This document shows positions 56,476 to 64,000 of a stretch of DNA of 64,000 nucleotides, one piece after another. The stretch is from JAGXQV01 sp964505475 (GTDB lineage: Bacteria > Pseudomonadota > Gammaproteobacteria > Burkholderiales > Sulfuricellaceae). The DNA lies in contig CAZDIJ010000004.1 in assembly GCA_964505475.1 (NCBI GenBank), positions 24,430 to 88,429 on the forward strand, read 5' to 3'. A program made the translations under genes and the position numbers. Positions within the stretch are counted from its first letter, which is position 1, and each line of letters opens with the position of its first letter. The notes under the pieces were generated by a model, which had not been told where the DNA came from, did not search any database, and worked only from the letters and a program-made list of their open reading frames with translations.

Positions 56476-57774
56476 ATGCAGAGCGAACTATCCCACCCGA
56501 CCTGGCGCCAGGCGCTGTACAACCGGCGCATGCTGATCTGCATCTTCACCGGCTTCAGCTCCGGCCTGCCGCTGTATATCCTTATCAGCCTGCTGCCGGC
56601 CTGGCTGCGTTCCGAGCAGGTCGATCTCAAATCCATCGGCCTGTTCGCCCTGATCCAATTGCCCTACACCTGGAAATTCCTCTGGGCGCCGCTGCTCGAC
56701 CGTTACGTGTGGCCGCTGCTGGGGCGGCGCCGTGGCTGGATGCTGGCGACGCAGATCGCGCTGCTGTTGTCGCTGCCGCTGTTCGGCTGGCTGGAGCCCA
56801 AGCTGGATTTGTGGACGATCGCCTATCTGGCGGCGGCGGTGGCGCTTTTCTCCGCCACCCAAGACGTGGTGATCGACGCCTACCGCCGCGAAATCCTGCT
56901 TGATGTGGAACTGGGGCTGGGCAACGCCATCCACGTCAACGCCTACCGCATCGCCGGCCTGGTGCCCGGCTCGCTGTCGCTGATCCTGGCCGATCATTTG
57001 CCGTGGAGCAGCGTGTTCCTGATTACCGCCCTGTTCATGCTGCCCGGCGTTGCCATGACCTTGCGCGTGAGCGAACCCGAGTTGGCCAAGGCGGCGCCGA
57101 AAACCCTGGGACAGGCGGTGGTCGAGCCGTTCCACGAATTCGTCACGCGCGAGGGCTGGCGTCCGGCCTTGCTGATCCTCGCCTTCATCTTCTTCTACAA
57201 GCTCGGCGACAGCATGGCCACCGCGCTGGCCACCCCCTTCTACCTCGACATGGGGTTTTCCAAGTCGGAAATCGGCCTGATCGCCAAGCACGCCGGATTG
57301 TGGCCGAGCGTGATCGGCGGGCTGCTGGGCGGGCTGTGGATGATCCGCCTGGGCGTCAACCGCGCGCTGTGGCTGTTCGGCGTGGTGCAGGTGGTGTCGA
57401 TTCTGGGTTTCGCCTGGCAGGCGCGCGCCGGCTACGATCCGGTGCTGCTCGCCGCCGTGATTAGCTTCGAGGCGCTCGGGGTGGGGCTGGGCACCACCGC
57501 CTTCGTCGCCTTCATCGCCCGCGCCACCCATCCGCTTTACACCGCCACCCAGTTCGCCCTCTTCACCAGCCTGGCGGCGGTGCCGCGCACCTTCGCCAAC
57601 GCCGCCACCGGTTATCTGGTCGAGGGGATGGGCTGGTTCGGCTTCTATCTGCTGTGCACCGTGCTGGCTCTGCCGGGCATGCTGCTGCTGCTGAAGGTGG
57701 CGCCGTGGGGGGGGAGGGATGAGAAAGTATGCGCCGTGCGCCCCATGGCGCCGGTTAAGAATGTTCCGTTATAG
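56476..57774 (+). CDS. ampG: AmpG-family muropeptide permease (MFS)
   Basis: 432 residues, twelve or more helices. RRMLICIFTGFSSGLPLYIL and PYTWKFLWAPLLDRY, LLGRRRGWMLATQ and ATQDVVIDAYRREIL are AmpG hallmarks. It imports anhydro-muropeptides for cell-wall recycling. The charged C-terminus after VAPWGGRDEK is not conserved. Confidence 0.92.
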   Translation: MQSELSHPTWRQALYNRRMLICIFTGFSSGLPLYILISLLPAWLRSEQVDLKSIGLFALIQLPYTWKFLWAPLLDRYVWPLLGRRRGWMLATQIALLLSLPLFGWLEPKLDLWTIAYLAAAVALFSATQDVVIDAYRREILLDVELGLGNAIHVNAYRIAGLVPGSLSLILADHLPWSSVFLITALFMLPGVAMTLRVSEPELAKAAPKTLGQAVVEPFHEFVTREGWRPALLILAFIFFYKLGDSMATALATPFYLDMGFSKSEIGLIAKHAGLWPSVIGGLLGGLWMIRLGVNRALWLFGVVQVVSILGFAWQARAGYDPVLLAAVISFEALGVGLGTTAFVAFIARATHPLYTATQFALFTSLAAVPRTFANAATGYLVEGMGWFGFYLLCTVLALPGMLLLLKVAPWGGRDEKVCAVRPMAPVKNVPL

Positions 57775-57851
57775 CCGGCGGGATTGGTTTGGTGTGGGGG
57801 TGTGGTCGTATCTTGTTATGGACAAGATATATATCCTTGTTGGGGGCTGAA

Positions 57852-58088
57852 ATGCACTGGAATATTGCCGAAGCCAAGCAGAATTTGTCCGACGTGGTGC
57901 GCCACGCGGCGAGCGAGCCGCAGTTGATTTGCAACCGGGGGCGTGAGGTGGCGGTGCTGGTGGATGCCGACACGTTCCGGGCTTTTCAAGCCTGGCGCGA
58001 ACCCGTTCCAGCCGTGTTGCGCTGGGCCGAAATGGTCGGTTCGGCCACGTTGAGCGTGGTGACGGTGGAGGAATTTATTACGGCCTGA
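57852..58088 (+). pseudogene. Phd/YefM-type antitoxin fused to the middle of a VapC-like PIN toxin
   Basis: MHWNIAEAKQNLSDVVRHAA... to FRAFQAWRE (residues 1-49) is the DNA-binding half of a Phd/YefM antitoxin. It runs directly into PVPAVLRWAEMVGSATLSVV, TVEEF, which is the segment after the N-terminal strand of a PIN-domain toxin. The antitoxin's toxin-binding C-terminus and the toxin's first ~20 residues, with the first catalytic Asp, are gone. The frame then ends early (ITA stop) through a one-base loss near 58071-58076. Confidence 0.75.
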
Positions 58089-58339
58089 CGTGGCATCCCA
58101 ACCCGCGAATCTTGGCGTGGTTCGAGAATTTCCTGGCAGGCTCCACGGTATTGCCGATCACCGACGAAATTGCCCGCCGCGCCGGAGAGCTGCGAGGCGG
58201 ACTAACTTGCCGTGGGCAGGTGCGTACCCAGGCCGATATGCTGATTGCCGCAACCGCCCAGCTCCACCGGCTGGTATTGGTTACGCGCAATACCCGCGAT
58301 TTCGAGGGGTGTGGCATCGGGTTGTTTGATCCTTTCCAA
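58077..58339 (+). pseudogene. C-terminal part of the VapC-like PIN toxin, out of frame
   Basis: In the next frame YYGLTWHPNPRILAWFENFL, then LPITDEIARRAGELRGGL, QADMLIAATAQLHRLVLVTR and NTRDFEGCGIGLFDPF continue the PIN domain to its normal end. Restoring one A in GAGGAATTTATTAC would rejoin it to the upstream fragment. No stop codon follows in frame before the xthA gene. It carries the later acidic residues (ADML, TRDF) but cannot form a full active site. Confidence 0.8.
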
Positions 58340-58381
58340 CTTGCGCACGACGAAAAGGGGTGGCGGGAACGGCTTGCCGCT

Positions 58382-59161
58382 TCAGAACGGCCAGTCGTAG
58401 TCGATGGTCAGCGGCGCGTGGTCGGAAAAGCGGCTATCTTTCCAGACGGCGGCGCGTTCGGCGGTCGCGGCGATGCTTGGGGTGGCGATCTGGTAGTCGA
58501 TGCGCCAGCCGACGTTCTTGGCCCAGGCCTGGCCGCGGTTCGACCACCAGGTGTAGGCTTCCCCGCCGGCGTCCGGGTGGAGGCGGCGATACACGTCAAT
58601 CCAGCCGGTTTCGTCGAAGACTCTGCTGAGCCAGTCGCGTTCCTCGGGGAGGAAACCGGAATTCTTGCGGTTGCCTTGCCAGTTTTTCAGGTCGATTTCC
58701 CGGTGGGCGATGTTCCAGTCGCCGCATAGCACGACCTCCCGTCCGCTGGCCATCAGCTCGCGCAGGTGGGGCTGGAAGCATTCCATGAAGCGGAACTTGG
58801 CCGCCTGCCGTTCCTCGCCGCTGGAACCGGAGGGCAGGTAGACCGAAACCATGCTCAGCTTGCCGAACCGTGCTTCGATATAGCGTCCCTCGGCGTCGAT
58901 GGCGGCGATGCCCAGCCCCTCGATCACCTTGTCCGGTTCGCGCCGGGCATAAATGCCGACGCCGCTGTAGCCCTTTTTCCCGGCGTAATGAAAATAGCCG
59001 CGCCAGCCTTGCGGCGCGGTCATGGCCGGCGTCAGGTCGGCGGCCTGGGCTTTTAGCTCCTGGAGGCAGACGATGTCGGCATGCTGCTCCGGCAGCCAGT
59101 CAAAAAAGCCCTTGTTGGCGGCGGAGCGGATGCCGTTGAGATTCAGCGTTATAATGCGCAT
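58382..59161 (-). CDS. xthA: Exodeoxyribonuclease III
   Basis: 259 residues. Endonuclease/exonuclease/phosphatase fold: MRIITLNLNGIRSAANKG, VCLQELKA, LCGDWNIAHREIDL, NRGQAWAKNVGWRIDY and RFSDHAPLTIDYD. AP-endonuclease and 3'-exonuclease for base excision repair. Divergent from pyrE with only 27 bp between the starts, so their promoters must overlap. Confidence 0.95.
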   Translation of the reverse strand: MRIITLNLNGIRSAANKGFFDWLPEQHADIVCLQELKAQAADLTPAMTAPQGWRGYFHYAGKKGYSGVGIYARREPDKVIEGLGIAAIDAEGRYIEARFGKLSMVSVYLPSGSSGEERQAAKFRFMECFQPHLRELMASGREVVLCGDWNIAHREIDLKNWQGNRKNSGFLPEERDWLSRVFDETGWIDVYRRLHPDAGGEAYTWWSNRGQAWAKNVGWRIDYQIATPSIAATAERAAVWKDSRFSDHAPLTIDYDWPF

Positions 59162-59188
59162 AGGTTATTTTTCGGGTCGGATTCCGGG

Positions 59189-59836
59189 ATGTCAGACTTC
59201 AAGCAGGATTTCATTCGTTTCGCCATCGCCAGCCAGGTGTTGTGTTTCGGCGAATTCAAGACCAAGGCGGGGCGTCTCAGCCCGTATTTCTTCAATACCG
59301 GCCTGTTCAGCGATGGCGCGTCCTTGCGCCAGCTCGGCCAATTTTACGCGAAAGCGATCCTTTCCGCCGGGATCGAGTTCGACATCCTTTTTGGCCCGGC
59401 CTACAAGGGCATCCCGCTGGTGGCGGCGGTGGCGATCGCCCTGGCGGAAGCCGGGCGCAACGCGCCGTTCGCCTTCAACCGCAAGGAAGCCAAGGATCAC
59501 GGCGAGGGCGGCACCATCGTCGGGGCGGCCTTGTCGGGGCGGGTGCTGATCGTCGATGACGTGATTTCGGCGGGCACCTCGGTGCGCGAGTCGGTGGCGC
59601 TGATCCAGGCCAACGGCGCCACGCCGTGCGGGGTGATGATCGCGCTCGACCGCCAGGAACGCGGCAGCGGCGAACTCTCCGCGGTTCAGGAAGTGACCCG
59701 CCATTACGGCCTGCCGGTGACCGGCATCGCCACCTTGGCGGACATCGTCGCCTACCTGCAAAGCCAGCCGGAAATGGCCGGGAATTTGCAGGCGGTTTTA
59801 CGCTACCGGGAACAATACGGAATTTCGGGAGAATGA
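59189..59836 (+). CDS. pyrE: Orotate phosphoribosyltransferase
   Basis: 215 residues from MSDFKQDFIRFAIASQVL. FGEFKTKAGRLSPYFFNTG, FGPAYKGIPLVAAVA, FNRKEAKDHGEGG and the PRPP motif RVLIVDDVISAGTSVRES identify it. Pyrimidine synthesis, cytosolic. Confidence 0.96.
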   Translation: MSDFKQDFIRFAIASQVLCFGEFKTKAGRLSPYFFNTGLFSDGASLRQLGQFYAKAILSAGIEFDILFGPAYKGIPLVAAVAIALAEAGRNAPFAFNRKEAKDHGEGGTIVGAALSGRVLIVDDVISAGTSVRESVALIQANGATPCGVMIALDRQERGSGELSAVQEVTRHYGLPVTGIATLADIVAYLQSQPEMAGNLQAVLRYREQYGISGE

Positions 59837-59838
59837 CC

Positions 59839-60567
59839 ATGCGTTTGCTGACAGCTATTAAAAAAATGCTTGCAAAGCGAGACAGTTTCCCTCTTTCCCT
59901 CTGGGAGAGAGTTAGGAGAGAGGGAGATGGCCGCGGTGAATCGCAACAGGCGACAAAACCGCGGTTCGCCATGGCCATTATGTTGTTGGCTCTAGCCAGC
60001 CTACCGGCCGGCGCTGGCACCATCAAGAAATGGGTGGACGAGCGCGGCGTGACCCATTACGGCGACACCATTCCGCCGCAATATCTGAACCAGGGCAGCA
60101 CCGAAATCAGCGCGCAGGGCATCGTGGTGAAGAAAATCGAGCGCGCCGCCACGGCGGAGGAACGCAAGGCGCTGGAAGACGAGAAGACCCGCCAGGAGGA
60201 AGCCCAGCAGCGGGAAATGGAGCAGCAGCGGCGCGATCGGGCGCTGCTCAATACCTATACCAGCGAAAAGGAAATCGACCTGGCGCGCGAGCGCAATTTG
60301 CAGCAGGCCGCCGTCCAGGCCAAGAGCGCCGAACTGCGCATCAAGCAAGTCGAGGAACGCCTGGCTAAATTCCGCCGCCAGGCCAACGCCGTGACCCAAT
60401 CCGGCAAGCCGCCGCCCGCCGATTTGCGCGACGACATCGCCGAAGCCGAGCGGGAAATCCAGCGCTTGCGCGAGAGCGTCCAGCAGAAGCAGAAGGACAT
60501 GGAAGCGATACGCGCCCGTTTCGACGGGGACAAGCAGCGTTTCCGCGAATTGACGCTGAAAAAGTAG
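59839..60567 (+). CDS. DUF4124 domain protein with coiled coil and repeat-derived N-terminus
   Basis: 242 residues from the ATG with GGGAG seven bases upstream; an ATG two codons earlier overlaps the pyrE stop. DUF4124 core GTIKKWVDERGVTHYGDTIP, then a long charged coiled coil (EERKALEDEKTRQEEAQQRE... to the end). The N-terminus is unusual: MRLLTAIKKMLAK, then SFPLSLWERVRREGDGRGES encoded by a dispersed repeat, then the hydrophobic MAIMLLALASLPAGAG. The repeat appears to have split the signal peptide; translation might instead begin at the inner Met. Envelope protein of unknown role. Confidence 0.8.
   Translation: MRLLTAIKKMLAKRDSFPLSLWERVRREGDGRGESQQATKPRFAMAIMLLALASLPAGAGTIKKWVDERGVTHYGDTIPPQYLNQGSTEISAQGIVVKKIERAATAEERKALEDEKTRQEEAQQREMEQQRRDRALLNTYTSEKEIDLARERNLQQAAVQAKSAELRIKQVEERLAKFRRQANAVTQSGKPPPADLRDDIAEAEREIQRLRESVQQKQKDMEAIRARFDGDKQRFRELTLKK
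59885..59975. repeat. Dispersed palindromic repeat inside the DUF4124 signal region
   Basis: tttccctctttccctctggg and ggagagagggaga mirror each other, followed by CCGCGGT...ACCGCGG (59931-59965). The 'FPLSLWERVRREG' translation is characteristic of this repeat when read through. Confidence 0.6.
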
Positions 60568-60581
60568 GCCGCCGATGCCGG

Positions 60582-60609
60582 TTGACAATTGTCAGGTAGC
60601 GGCTACAAT
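60582..60609 (+). promoter_or_regulatory. Sigma-70 promoter upstream of the riboswitch
   Basis: TTGACA (60582-60587), 16-bp spacer, TACAAT (60604-60609). The -35 is embedded in the perfect palindrome TGACAATTGTCA (60583-60594), a possible operator. Confidence 0.75.
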
Positions 60610-60636
60610 CCGCCTCGTAATAACTATTCCTGAATA

Positions 60637-60715
60637 AAGGCCACCCCGTCCGAAAGGCGGGGGCGCAAAGTTCCAGTCTACCGGGGTTTCCCCCATGGCT
60701 GCGGAATTGCCGGGT
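60637..60715 (+). promoter_or_regulatory. Cyclic-di-GMP-I (GEMM) riboswitch candidate
   Basis: The sequence follows the GEMM plan: short P1 GGC (60639) with GCC (60709); P2 CCCCGTCC-GAAA-GGCGGGG with GAAA tetraloop; the joining GGGCGCAAAG; P3 opening TTCC-AGTCTACC, GGGG-TTTC-CCCC loop, ATGGCTGC-GGAA-TTGCC. The class senses c-di-GMP (or cGAMP in variants) and often precedes motility or chemotaxis genes, as here. A GGGGCGC-ATC-GGCGCCCC hairpin (60721-60738) may be the expression platform. The ATG of the chemoreceptor is 218 bp downstream. Confidence 0.75.
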
Positions 60716-60932
60716 AAGGTGGGGCGCATCGGCGCCCCGGTGAGCAGCCGTCAATTTCGTGATGAACATGTTGCCGAAGATTTCCATCTCCAGCCCTGCC
60801 GGGCAAACTGGCTTTCCGCTCCATCCTTCCCTTCATCGTTTTTCCACGCCGAGAAAATTTACCGCGTTAGAACGGCCATTGCGCTGGCGCGGCGTAAAAC
60901 CATTTCAGATTGTTTTCGAGGAATAAACAGCA

Positions 60933-63023
60933 ATGAAAATCAACATGCCGGTCACCCAGCGGGAAATTCCCTTTCCCCAGGGCAAAATCCTGGTTTCCAA
61001 GACCGATCTCAAGGGCATCACCACCTACGCCAGCGACGCCTTCGTCGAGCTTAGCGGCTATTCCCGCGGGGAGCTGATCGGCAAGAACCACAACATCGTG
61101 CGCCATCCCGACATGCCGCCGCAGGCTTTCGCCTGGCTGTGGGATACGGTCAAGGAAGGGCGTCCGTGGCGCGGGGTCGTCAAGAACCGCAGCAAGAGCG
61201 GCGACCATTACTGGGTGGACGCCTTCGTCGTGCCGGTGCGCAAGGACGGCGCCATCGTCGGCTACATGTCGGTGCGCTCGGCGCCGACGCGCCAGCAGGT
61301 GAGCGAAGCCGAGGCGCTGTACCAGAAACTCAATGAAACCAAGGCGCCGATCAAGACCGGCGGCGGGCTGCTGAAAAGCCTGTCGATCCGGGCGCGGCTG
61401 GTGCTTATCATGGCCTTCATGGCGGTGATGCTGGCGGGCGGCGCGGCCGTCGGGCTGGGCGGGCTGTTCCTGACCAACAATGCGCTCAACGAAGCCTATC
61501 AGGAGCACCTCAAGCCCTCGCTCGCCATTGCGAAAATGGTGCATCTGCTGGGCGACAACCGTGCCCAGATCATGTTGGGCATCCAGCACAACCCGGAAAA
61601 TCCCCATTCGAAGCTGCACGACCATCCCGTTTCCCTTCACATCGAAGCCACCCTCAAGAACCGCGAGCAGATCGAGAGCCTGCGCGCGGAATATCAGAAA
61701 CACCGGATCGGCGGGGAAGAGCGGGCGCTGATGGAGGCCTTCTTCGCGGCGCGCGACACCTATTCCGCCGAAGGCGTCTCGCTGGCGCGCGAGGCGCTCA
61801 AGGCGGGGGACTACGGCAAGGCCAGCGAATTGCTGCTGCAAAAGATCAACCCGCAATTCAAGGAGCTTTCCGCTCGCGCCGACGATCTCCAGGCTTACCT
61901 GTCCCGGAGCGGGGAAAAGGATTACGAGGAATCCCAGCAGCGCTTCGAGCAAATCCGGCTGCTCGGCATCGGCGGCACGCTGGCGGGTCTGCTGGTGGTG
62001 GCGGTGCTGGGGATGCTCCTGGTGCGTTCCATCGTGCGGCCGATCCAGATGGCGATCGGCCATTTCGACCGCATCGCCGAGGGCAAGCTGACCAACGAAA
62101 TCGACATTTCCGGGCGCGACGAGGCGGGAACGCTGCTCAACTCCCTGGCCGGGATGCAGGTGCACCTGAAGGTCATGCTCGACGAAATCACCCTGGCCAC
62201 CAACGGCATCGAGGTGCGCTGCCAGCAACTCAATTCGCAGATGTTCGAGGTGGTCGAGCATTCCGACGAGCAGCGCGACAAGGTGATGCAGGTCAGCGCG
62301 GCGATGGAGGAGGTCAGCCAGTCGGTGTCCGAAGTGGCCGACAGCGCCGAGCAGACCGCCAGCGCCGCGGTCGGTTCGCAAGCCATCGTCAGCAACAGCA
62401 CCAGCCAGATGGCGAAAAGCATGGATGCCACGTCGCGCGTGGTGGAGGCGGTGCAATCGTCGAGCAGCACCATCACCGATCTCAACCAGGCGATCCAGCG
62501 CATCGGCGAAATCACCCAGACCATCAAGGACATCGCCGACCAGACCAACCTGCTCGCGCTCAACGCGGCAATCGAGGCGGCGCGCGCCGGCGAGCAGGGA
62601 CGCGGCTTCGCCGTGGTCGCCGACGAAGTGCGCAAGCTCGCCGAGCGCACCACCAACAGCACCGCCGATATTTCGCAGACGGTGCATGACATCCAGAACG
62701 CCACCCGCACCGCGGTGCAGTCGATGGATCAGGCGGTGCAGGAAGTCGAGGACGGCATCGGCCTGCTCAAGGCGAGCGGCAGCAGCCTCAAGGAAATCAC
62801 CGCGACCAGCGACCGTGTCACCGACATGTCGCAGCATATCGCCGCCGCCGCCAAGCAGCAGTCGGTGGCGACCGACGAGGTGGCGCGCAACATGGAACAG
62901 ATTTCCTCGCTGATCGAGAACAACACCGAAGCGGCGCAGCAGGCGTGGCGCGCTACCGAGGAACTGGCCAAAACCGCCGAAAATCTGCGCGAGTTGGTGC
63001 GCTTCTTCGAGGTAGTCAGGTAG
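60933..63023 (+). CDS. PAS-containing methyl-accepting chemotaxis protein (Aer-like N-terminus)
   Basis: 696 residues. Residues ~15-125 form an Aer-type PAS domain (FPQGKILVSKTDLKGITTYA, RHPDMPPQAFAWLWDTVKEG, WVDAFVVPVRK), which in Aer binds FAD for redox sensing. Then a helix (~150-178), a periplasmic four-helix sensor with DNRAQIMLGIQHNPE and HDHPVSLH, a second helix (~345-365), HAMP, and the signalling tip DIADQTNLLALNAAIEAARA. It thus combines cytoplasmic and periplasmic inputs. AGGA precedes the ATG. Upstream lies the c-di-GMP riboswitch. Confidence 0.92.
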   Translation: MKINMPVTQREIPFPQGKILVSKTDLKGITTYASDAFVELSGYSRGELIGKNHNIVRHPDMPPQAFAWLWDTVKEGRPWRGVVKNRSKSGDHYWVDAFVVPVRKDGAIVGYMSVRSAPTRQQVSEAEALYQKLNETKAPIKTGGGLLKSLSIRARLVLIMAFMAVMLAGGAAVGLGGLFLTNNALNEAYQEHLKPSLAIAKMVHLLGDNRAQIMLGIQHNPENPHSKLHDHPVSLHIEATLKNREQIESLRAEYQKHRIGGEERALMEAFFAARDTYSAEGVSLAREALKAGDYGKASELLLQKINPQFKELSARADDLQAYLSRSGEKDYEESQQRFEQIRLLGIGGTLAGLLVVAVLGMLLVRSIVRPIQMAIGHFDRIAEGKLTNEIDISGRDEAGTLLNSLAGMQVHLKVMLDEITLATNGIEVRCQQLNSQMFEVVEHSDEQRDKVMQVSAAMEEVSQSVSEVADSAEQTASAAVGSQAIVSNSTSQMAKSMDATSRVVEAVQSSSSTITDLNQAIQRIGEITQTIKDIADQTNLLALNAAIEAARAGEQGRGFAVVADEVRKLAERTTNSTADISQTVHDIQNATRTAVQSMDQAVQEVEDGIGLLKASGSSLKEITATSDRVTDMSQHIAAAAKQQSVATDEVARNMEQISSLIENNTEAAQQAWRATEELAKTAENLRELVRFFEVVR

Positions 63024-63029
63024 TGGGGC

Positions 63030-63061
63030 GGGTTCCGTCGCGGAGGTGCGGCGGAACCCGT
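63030..63061. terminator. Hairpin between convergent chemoreceptor and gatB
   Basis: CGGGTTCCG (63030-63038) and CGGAACCCG (63053-63061) form a 9-bp stem. There is no clear T-run, so intrinsic termination is uncertain. Confidence 0.4.
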
Positions 63062-63077
63062 GGGGAAAAGCGGCGGA

Positions 63078-64000
63078 TCAGCCCGCCAATTTCTGTTTCA
63101 GTATCTCGTTCACCTGGGCCGGATTGGCCTTGCCCTTGCTGGCCTTCATGGTCTGGCCGACCAGCGCGTTGAAGGCTTTTTCCTTACCCGATTTGAATTC
63201 CGCCACCATGTTGGGGTTGGCGGCCAGCACCTCGTCGATGATCTTCTCGATCGCCCCGCTGTCGGATACCTGTTTCAATCCCTTGGCTTCGATGACGGCA
63301 TCGGCGTCGCCCTCGCCCGCCCACATCGCGGCGAACACTTCCTTGGCGGCCTTGCCGGAGATGGTGCCGTCCTGGATGCGCTTCAGCAGCCCGGCGAACT
63401 GACCGCTGGAAAGCGGGCAGTCGGCGATGTCCTTGCCATCGCGGTTGAGGGTGGCGGAAAGGTCGCCCATTACCCAGTTGGCGGCCAGTTTAGGTTCGCC
63501 GCCCAAGGCTTTCACGGTATTCTCGAAATAATCGCTCAACTCGCGCGAGGCGGTCAGCACCCCGGCATCGTAGGCCGGCAGGCCATGTTCCCCCATGAAG
63601 CGTTCGCGCTTGGCCTGCGGCAGTTCGGGCAGGGTGGCGCGCGCCGCCTCGATGAAACCCTCGTCCACCACCAGCGGCAGCAAATCGGGATCGGGGAAAT
63701 AGCGGTAATCGTTGGCCTCCTCTTTGGAGCGCATCGAGCGTGTCTCGTCGCGGTCGGGATCGTAGAGGCGGGTTTCCTGGACGATGCGGCCGCCGCTTTC
63801 GATGATGTCGATCTGGCGCTGTACTTCGTAGTCGATGGCCTTTTCGAGGAACTTGAAGGAATTGAGGTTCTTGATTTCGCAGCGCGTGCCGAGCTTGTCT
63901 GAGCCTTTCGGGCGCACCGAGACGTTGGCGTCGCAGCGGAACGAGCCTTCCTGCATGTTGCCGTCGCAGATGCCGATCCAGCGCACCAGGGAATGCAGGT
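63078..64000 (-). CDS. gatB: Aspartyl/glutamyl-tRNA amidotransferase subunit B, 5' end outside the window
   Basis: The last ~307 residues, open to the window edge (LHSLVRWIGICDGNMQEG...). GSFRCDANVSVRPKGSDKLG, RCEIKNLNSFKFLEKAI, TRSMRSKEEANDYRYFPDPD and the C-terminal GatB/YqeY domain ending VNEILKQKLAG are diagnostic. With GatA and GatC it converts Glu-tRNA(Gln) or Asp-tRNA(Asn) to the amide form. Convergent with the chemoreceptor. Confidence 0.96.
   Translation of the reverse strand, partial: LHSLVRWIGICDGNMQEGSFRCDANVSVRPKGSDKLGTRCEIKNLNSFKFLEKAIDYEVQRQIDIIESGGRIVQETRLYDPDRDETRSMRSKEEANDYRYFPDPDLLPLVVDEGFIEAARATLPELPQAKRERFMGEHGLPAYDAGVLTASRELSDYFENTVKALGGEPKLAANWVMGDLSATLNRDGKDIADCPLSSGQFAGLLKRIQDGTISGKAAKEVFAAMWAGEGDADAVIEAKGLKQVSDSGAIEKIIDEVLAANPNMVAEFKSGKEKAFNALVGQTMKASKGKANPAQVNEILKQKLAG

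Noticed and set aside
58382..58729. Extension of the PIN toxin fragment beyond 58340
   Set aside because: Residues after DPF do not resemble a PIN domain and are antisense to xthA; the original stop codon has been lost.
60695..61054. Short frame starting inside the riboswitch
   Set aside because: Overlaps aptamer structure and the chemoreceptor start out of frame; no conserved protein.

Overview
The window is 64 kb of GC-rich, densely packed chromosome from what looks like a betaproteobacterium, probably a respiratory, metal-handling lineage of the Nitrosomonadales/Rhodocyclales kind. The inference rests on the proteobacterial gshA (GshA-ferrooxidans type) next to gshB, an EIIA-HPr-EI phosphorelay without sugar permeases, metX-metW, hslVU, a HiPIP, NosL/Sco/CopA copper genes and several dispersed palindromic repeats common in that class. 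No rRNA, tRNA, CRISPR array or intact insertion sequence was seen.

Layout. 1-1.7 kb: a cut-off zinc-type ABC transporter (binding protein, permease). 1.76-3.6 kb: a solitary HipA-family YjjJ kinase/toxin with its own helix-turn-helix, and a decayed GNAT-like gene. 3.7-5.1 kb: selO. 5.1-16.1 kb: a 15-gene minus-strand block of copper or redox-metal functions (two NosL-like proteins, two HMA2-like proteins including a CopA ATPase, a TauE/SafE exporter, a TlpA lipoprotein, an ABC ATPase/permease pair, SCO, DUF2946 and small membrane proteins). 16.1-19.9 kb: an ATP-grasp protein, ApbE and a duplicated DUF1566 protein.

20.2-35.7 kb is the most interesting part. A minus-strand operon runs from a Cys-rich secreted protein through three paralogous secreted cytochromes c, TlpA, DUF4266, DUF3570 and DsbD. 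Next to it lie a TonB-dependent copper receptor (OprC/NosA type), the hybrid cluster protein Hcp, a sensor-less sigma-54 activator and a second TonB receptor. Four near-perfect sigma-54 (-24/-12) promoters occur within 5.2 kb, one before each of these transcription units. The activator gene and the second TonB receptor are divergent and share a perfect 16+16 bp palindrome placed symmetrically about 61-63 bp from both -24 elements, and the hcp promoter has related half-sites at the same distance. I infer a local, self-regulated sigma-54 regulon linking outer-membrane (copper?) uptake, secreted cytochromes and Hcp.

35.9-64 kb is mostly housekeeping: hslVU; HiPIP plus an amino-acid permease bracketed by repeats; tsaC, dapF, a CoA-binding protein and a methyltransferase; a chemoreceptor; gshAB; a second apbE; the PTS phosphorelay; metXW; a histidine kinase plus HDOD protein; a TauE/SafE protein; ampG; a scrambled toxin-antitoxin remnant; xthA and pyrE; a DUF4124 protein; a PAS-chemoreceptor preceded by a cyclic-di-GMP-I type riboswitch; and the 3' part of gatB.

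Several repeat families are scattered through intergenic gaps. One is a MITE-like family with ~22-bp terminal inverted repeats and 9-bp target duplications. Two other repeats have been absorbed in frame into signal-peptide regions of secreted proteins.
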